From: BOKZ01 sp040900165
Lineage (GTDB): Bacteria; Patescibacteriota; UBA1384; 2-12-FULL-50-11
DNA: 6,269 nt
Direction: 5' to 3'
Assembly (NCBI GenBank): GCA_040900165.1
Contig: JBBDZM010000004.1
Span: 1-6,269 of the forward strand
Positions 4,030 to 6,269 of this stretch are shown piece after piece. Under the pieces are notes generated by a model that was given only the letters and a program-made list of their open reading frames with translations, was not told the DNA's origin and searched no databases. The translations under genes and the position numbers were made by a program. Each line of letters starts with the position of its first letter. The stretch's first letter is position 1.

Positions 4030-6269
4030 TTAATATTTGGATTTTTTAAACACCACTGGTGCTAAAGCTTTTCCTGTCAGCGAGGCCGGCTCTTTGGCCA
4101 GTTCCTCCGGTGTGCCTTTTGCTACCACTTCGCCGCCGCCGTCGCCGCCAGTTGGCCCCAGATCAATTACCCAATCGACCGATTTTATCACGTCTAAATT
4201 ATGTTCAATAACAACAATTGTGTTGCCGCGGTCGACCAGTTTTTGCAGCACCGCTAACAACTTTTCGATATCAGCAAAATGCAAACCAGTGGTTGGCTCA
4301 TCTAATATGTATAGTGTTTTGCCGGTGTCGCGCCGCGATAGTTCGGCCGCTAGCTTAATGCGCTGGGCTTCGCCGCCGGAGAGCGTTGGGGCGCTTTGCC
4401 CAAGCCGGACATAGCCCAGACCCACCTGCTGCAGCGTTCTCAACTTATCGGCCAAATTGGGGACGTTGGCGAAAAACTCAATCGCTCCGTCAATAGTCAT
4501 ATCTAAAATTTGACTGATTTGCTTACCCTTCCAAGCCACTTCCAGCGTTTCCTTGTTATAGCGGGCGCCTTTGCAGACATCGCAAGTAACGTAGACATCC
4601 GGCAGAAAGTTCATCTCGATTTTGATTTGGCCATCGCCTTGGCAATTTTCACAGCGTCCGCCCCGGACGTTGAAGCTAAACCGGCCAGCTTGGTAGCCGC
4701 GCGAACGGGCGGCGGGCGTGGCAGCAAATAGTTGACGAATCATATCGAAGCATTTGGTGTAAGTAACCGGATTTGAGCGCGGCGTCCGGCCAATCGGCGA
4801 CTGGTCGATTTCGATAATTTTGTCGATCTGCTCGGTCCCAGCGATCGATGCGTGCTTGCCCGGCGCGGCGTGGCTGCCTAGCTTGCGGGCAACGCCTCTG
4901 CTCAAAATTTCCGTGACCAGGGTGGATTTACCGCTGCCAGAGACACCGGTTACAGCGGTAAAACGCTCCAACGGGAAATTGACGGTGATATTTTTCAAAT
5001 TATTTTCCTTGGCTTGATGGACGGTTAGCTGGGGATGGCCTTTGGCGATGGGCCGGCGCTCCGGAATAACCACCGCTTTTTTGCCGGTTAGATACGGCGC
5101 GGTGATCGACGCAGGGTTTTTTAGAACATCATCTAAATTGCCGCTAGCAACAATTTGGCCGCCGTGCTCGCCGGCCGCTGGACCGATGTCCACCACGAAA
5201 TCAGCTGCTTTAATTGTTTCTTCGTCGTGCTCAACCACAATTACGGTGTTGCCCAGGTCGCGCAGCTTTTTTAAGGTTTCGATAAGCCGTTGGTTATCGC
5301 TGGGGTGCAAGCCGATCGTTGGTTCGTCTAAGACATAGAGGATACCAACCAAGGCGGAGCCGATTTGGCTAGCGAGGCGGATCCGTTGGGCTTCGCCGCC
5401 AGCCAATGTCGCAGCCGCGCGGTCGAGCGACAAGTAATTAAGGCCGACTTTGTTTAAGAACTCTAACCGATTGAGAATCTCAAAAATAACTTTTTCAGCG
5501 ATAGTCAGCTCTTTTTCGGTGAGGTTTAGAGCCTTAAAGAAGTTAAAAGCATCTTCGATAGATAGTTGAGAAATTTCGGCGATATTGCTGTTAGCAATTT
5601 TAATAAACAGCGATTCAGCTTTCAGGCGGGCACCCTTACAGGTTTGGCACTTGTTGGAGAGCATGTATTTTCCCACTTCTTCCCGAACCGAATCCGATTC
5701 GGTTTCTTTGTAGCGACTCTCAAGGTGAGGGATTAAGCCGCGATACCAAACGTTGAAATACTGGGCTCGGCCGCTGGAAAAGTAGCGCAGCCGTAGTTGA
5801 AACGGTGCGCCAGTTCCATGGAGCAATTTTTTTAATTTCTCTGGTTCCAATGATTTTAACGGGGCGTCGTAAGCAATGCCGAAATGCTCGGCAGCGTTGC
5901 GCAGCAGCACGCCGTAGTAGTTGGTGGCGGTAACGGTGTACGGCATGATGCCGCCCTCGGAGATTGAAAGTGACATATCTGGCATCAAGAGTTCCTCGTC
6001 AACATCTTTTTTAAAGCCCAGCCCATGACAGTCTTCGCAGGCGCCGTAAGGGCTATTGAAGGAAAAAGACCGTGGCGAGATTTCGCCGAGCGAAAAACCG
6101 TCGTACGGACAGGACATCTCCTGGCTTAAAAAAAGTTCTTCGGTTTTCTTGGTGCCGTTCTCCGTTTTCTCAATCGAAACCTGGAGCAAACCCTTGCTTA
6201 ACTTAATCGCTGTTTCGACAGCGTCAACTAAACGAGAATGGGTGGATTGTCCAACAATTAATCGGTCGA
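4030..6269 (-). CDS. uvrA: UvrABC system protein A (excinuclease ATPase), N-terminus missing
   Basis: UvrA dimers scan DNA for damage and load UvrB in nucleotide excision repair. The window holds the last 745 codons, and the frame is open to the right edge. About 200 N-terminal residues, including the first Walker A, lie beyond it; the TTG at 6187-6189 is internal, because family-like sequence (DRLIVGQSTHSRLVDAVETA) continues upstream. Numbering from that TTG, a first zinc module has C27, D30, C51, C54, and a CxxC lies at 181-184. Signature I is LAGGE (262-266), with Walker B VLDEPTIGLH. The second Walker A is GVSGSGKST (415-423). The C-terminal zinc module is C513, C516, C536, C539, then signature II LSGGE (603-607) and Walker B ILDEPTTGLH. 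Oddities are Asp for the second zinc Cys and Ala for Ser in signature I. The gene ends in TAA, followed by a hairpin and then uvrC. Confidence 0.97.
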   Translation of the reverse strand, partial: DRLIVGQSTHSRLVDAVETAIKLSKGLLQVSIEKTENGTKKTEELFLSQEMSCPYDGFSLGEISPRSFSFNSPYGACEDCHGLGFKKDVDEELLMPDMSLSISEGGIMPYTVTATNYYGVLLRNAAEHFGIAYDAPLKSLEPEKLKKLLHGTGAPFQLRLRYFSSGRAQYFNVWYRGLIPHLESRYKETESDSVREEVGKYMLSNKCQTCKGARLKAESLFIKIANSNIAEISQLSIEDAFNFFKALNLTEKELTIAEKVIFEILNRLEFLNKVGLNYLSLDRAAATLAGGEAQRIRLASQIGSALVGILYVLDEPTIGLHPSDNQRLIETLKKLRDLGNTVIVVEHDEETIKAADFVVDIGPAAGEHGGQIVASGNLDDVLKNPASITAPYLTGKKAVVIPERRPIAKGHPQLTVHQAKENNLKNITVNFPLERFTAVTGVSGSGKSTLVTEILSRGVARKLGSHAAPGKHASIAGTEQIDKIIEIDQSPIGRTPRSNPVTYTKCFDMIRQLFAATPAARSRGYQAGRFSFNVRGGRCENCQGDGQIKIEMNFLPDVYVTCDVCKGARYNKETLEVAWKGKQISQILDMTIDGAIEFFANVPNLADKLRTLQQVGLGYVRLGQSAPTLSGGEAQRIKLAAELSRRDTGKTLYILDEPTTGLHFADIEKLLAVLQKLVDRGNTIVVIEHNLDVIKSVDWVIDLGPTGGDGGGEVVAKGTPEELAKEPASLTGKALAPVVFKKSKY

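Noticed and set aside
4037..4414. Plus-strand open frames across uvrA, uvrC and the toroid gene
   Set aside because: They lie antisense to well-supported genes, show no recognisable motifs, and are explained by codon bias of the real genes.
6187..6189. TTG as the start of uvrA
   Set aside because: Sequence typical of UvrA continues in frame to the window edge, so this codon is an internal Leu in a truncated gene.

Overview
All five genes in this window lie on the minus strand, so transcription reads from high to low coordinates. In that order they are: a 5'-truncated uvrA running off the right edge, a complete uvrC, a small Tat-type lipoprotein, a large secreted protein with an alpha/alpha-toroid (prenyltransferase-like) fold, and a short unrecognised Cys/His-containing protein with a strongly basic tail. 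Open frames on the plus strand and the other minus-strand frames look like shadows of these genes.

Organism: a bacterium of moderate GC content using a code in which TGA is a stop. UvrC lacks its C-terminal helix-hairpin-helix region, UvrA has a CPYD variant of its first zinc motif, and two of the starts have no recognisable Shine-Dalgarno sequence. These traits fit a Candidate Phyla Radiation (Patescibacteria)-type genome. This is an inference from family knowledge, not a proof, and no taxonomic marker is present.

Right part (2274-6269), DNA repair: UvrA is the ATP-dependent damage sensor and UvrC the dual-incision nuclease of nucleotide excision repair. uvrB is not in the window. The two genes are separated by 115 bp holding a GC-rich hairpin and a near-consensus -10 box almost touching the uvrC start.

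Left part (393-2174), exported proteins: the lipoprotein resembles the small beta-domain called DUF4430, and its neighbour combines a DUF4430/SCO2322-like N-terminal domain with a toroid. In animal intrinsic factor and transcobalamin, a toroid and such a beta-domain together clasp cobalamin. Here the two modules are neighbouring genes, which suggests a cell-surface ligand-binding pair of unknown ligand. A perfect 24-bp palindrome followed by a T-run sits between them as an intrinsic terminator. The toroid protein ends in an unusual Cys-flanked Ser-Ala repeat tail.

Far left (4-384): a canonical -35/-10 promoter lies between the toroid gene and the small basic protein and decides that protein's start. 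An inverted repeat centred on the predicted transcription start may be an operator. No tRNA, rRNA, CRISPR array, insertion sequence or gene-free stretch above 300 bp was seen.
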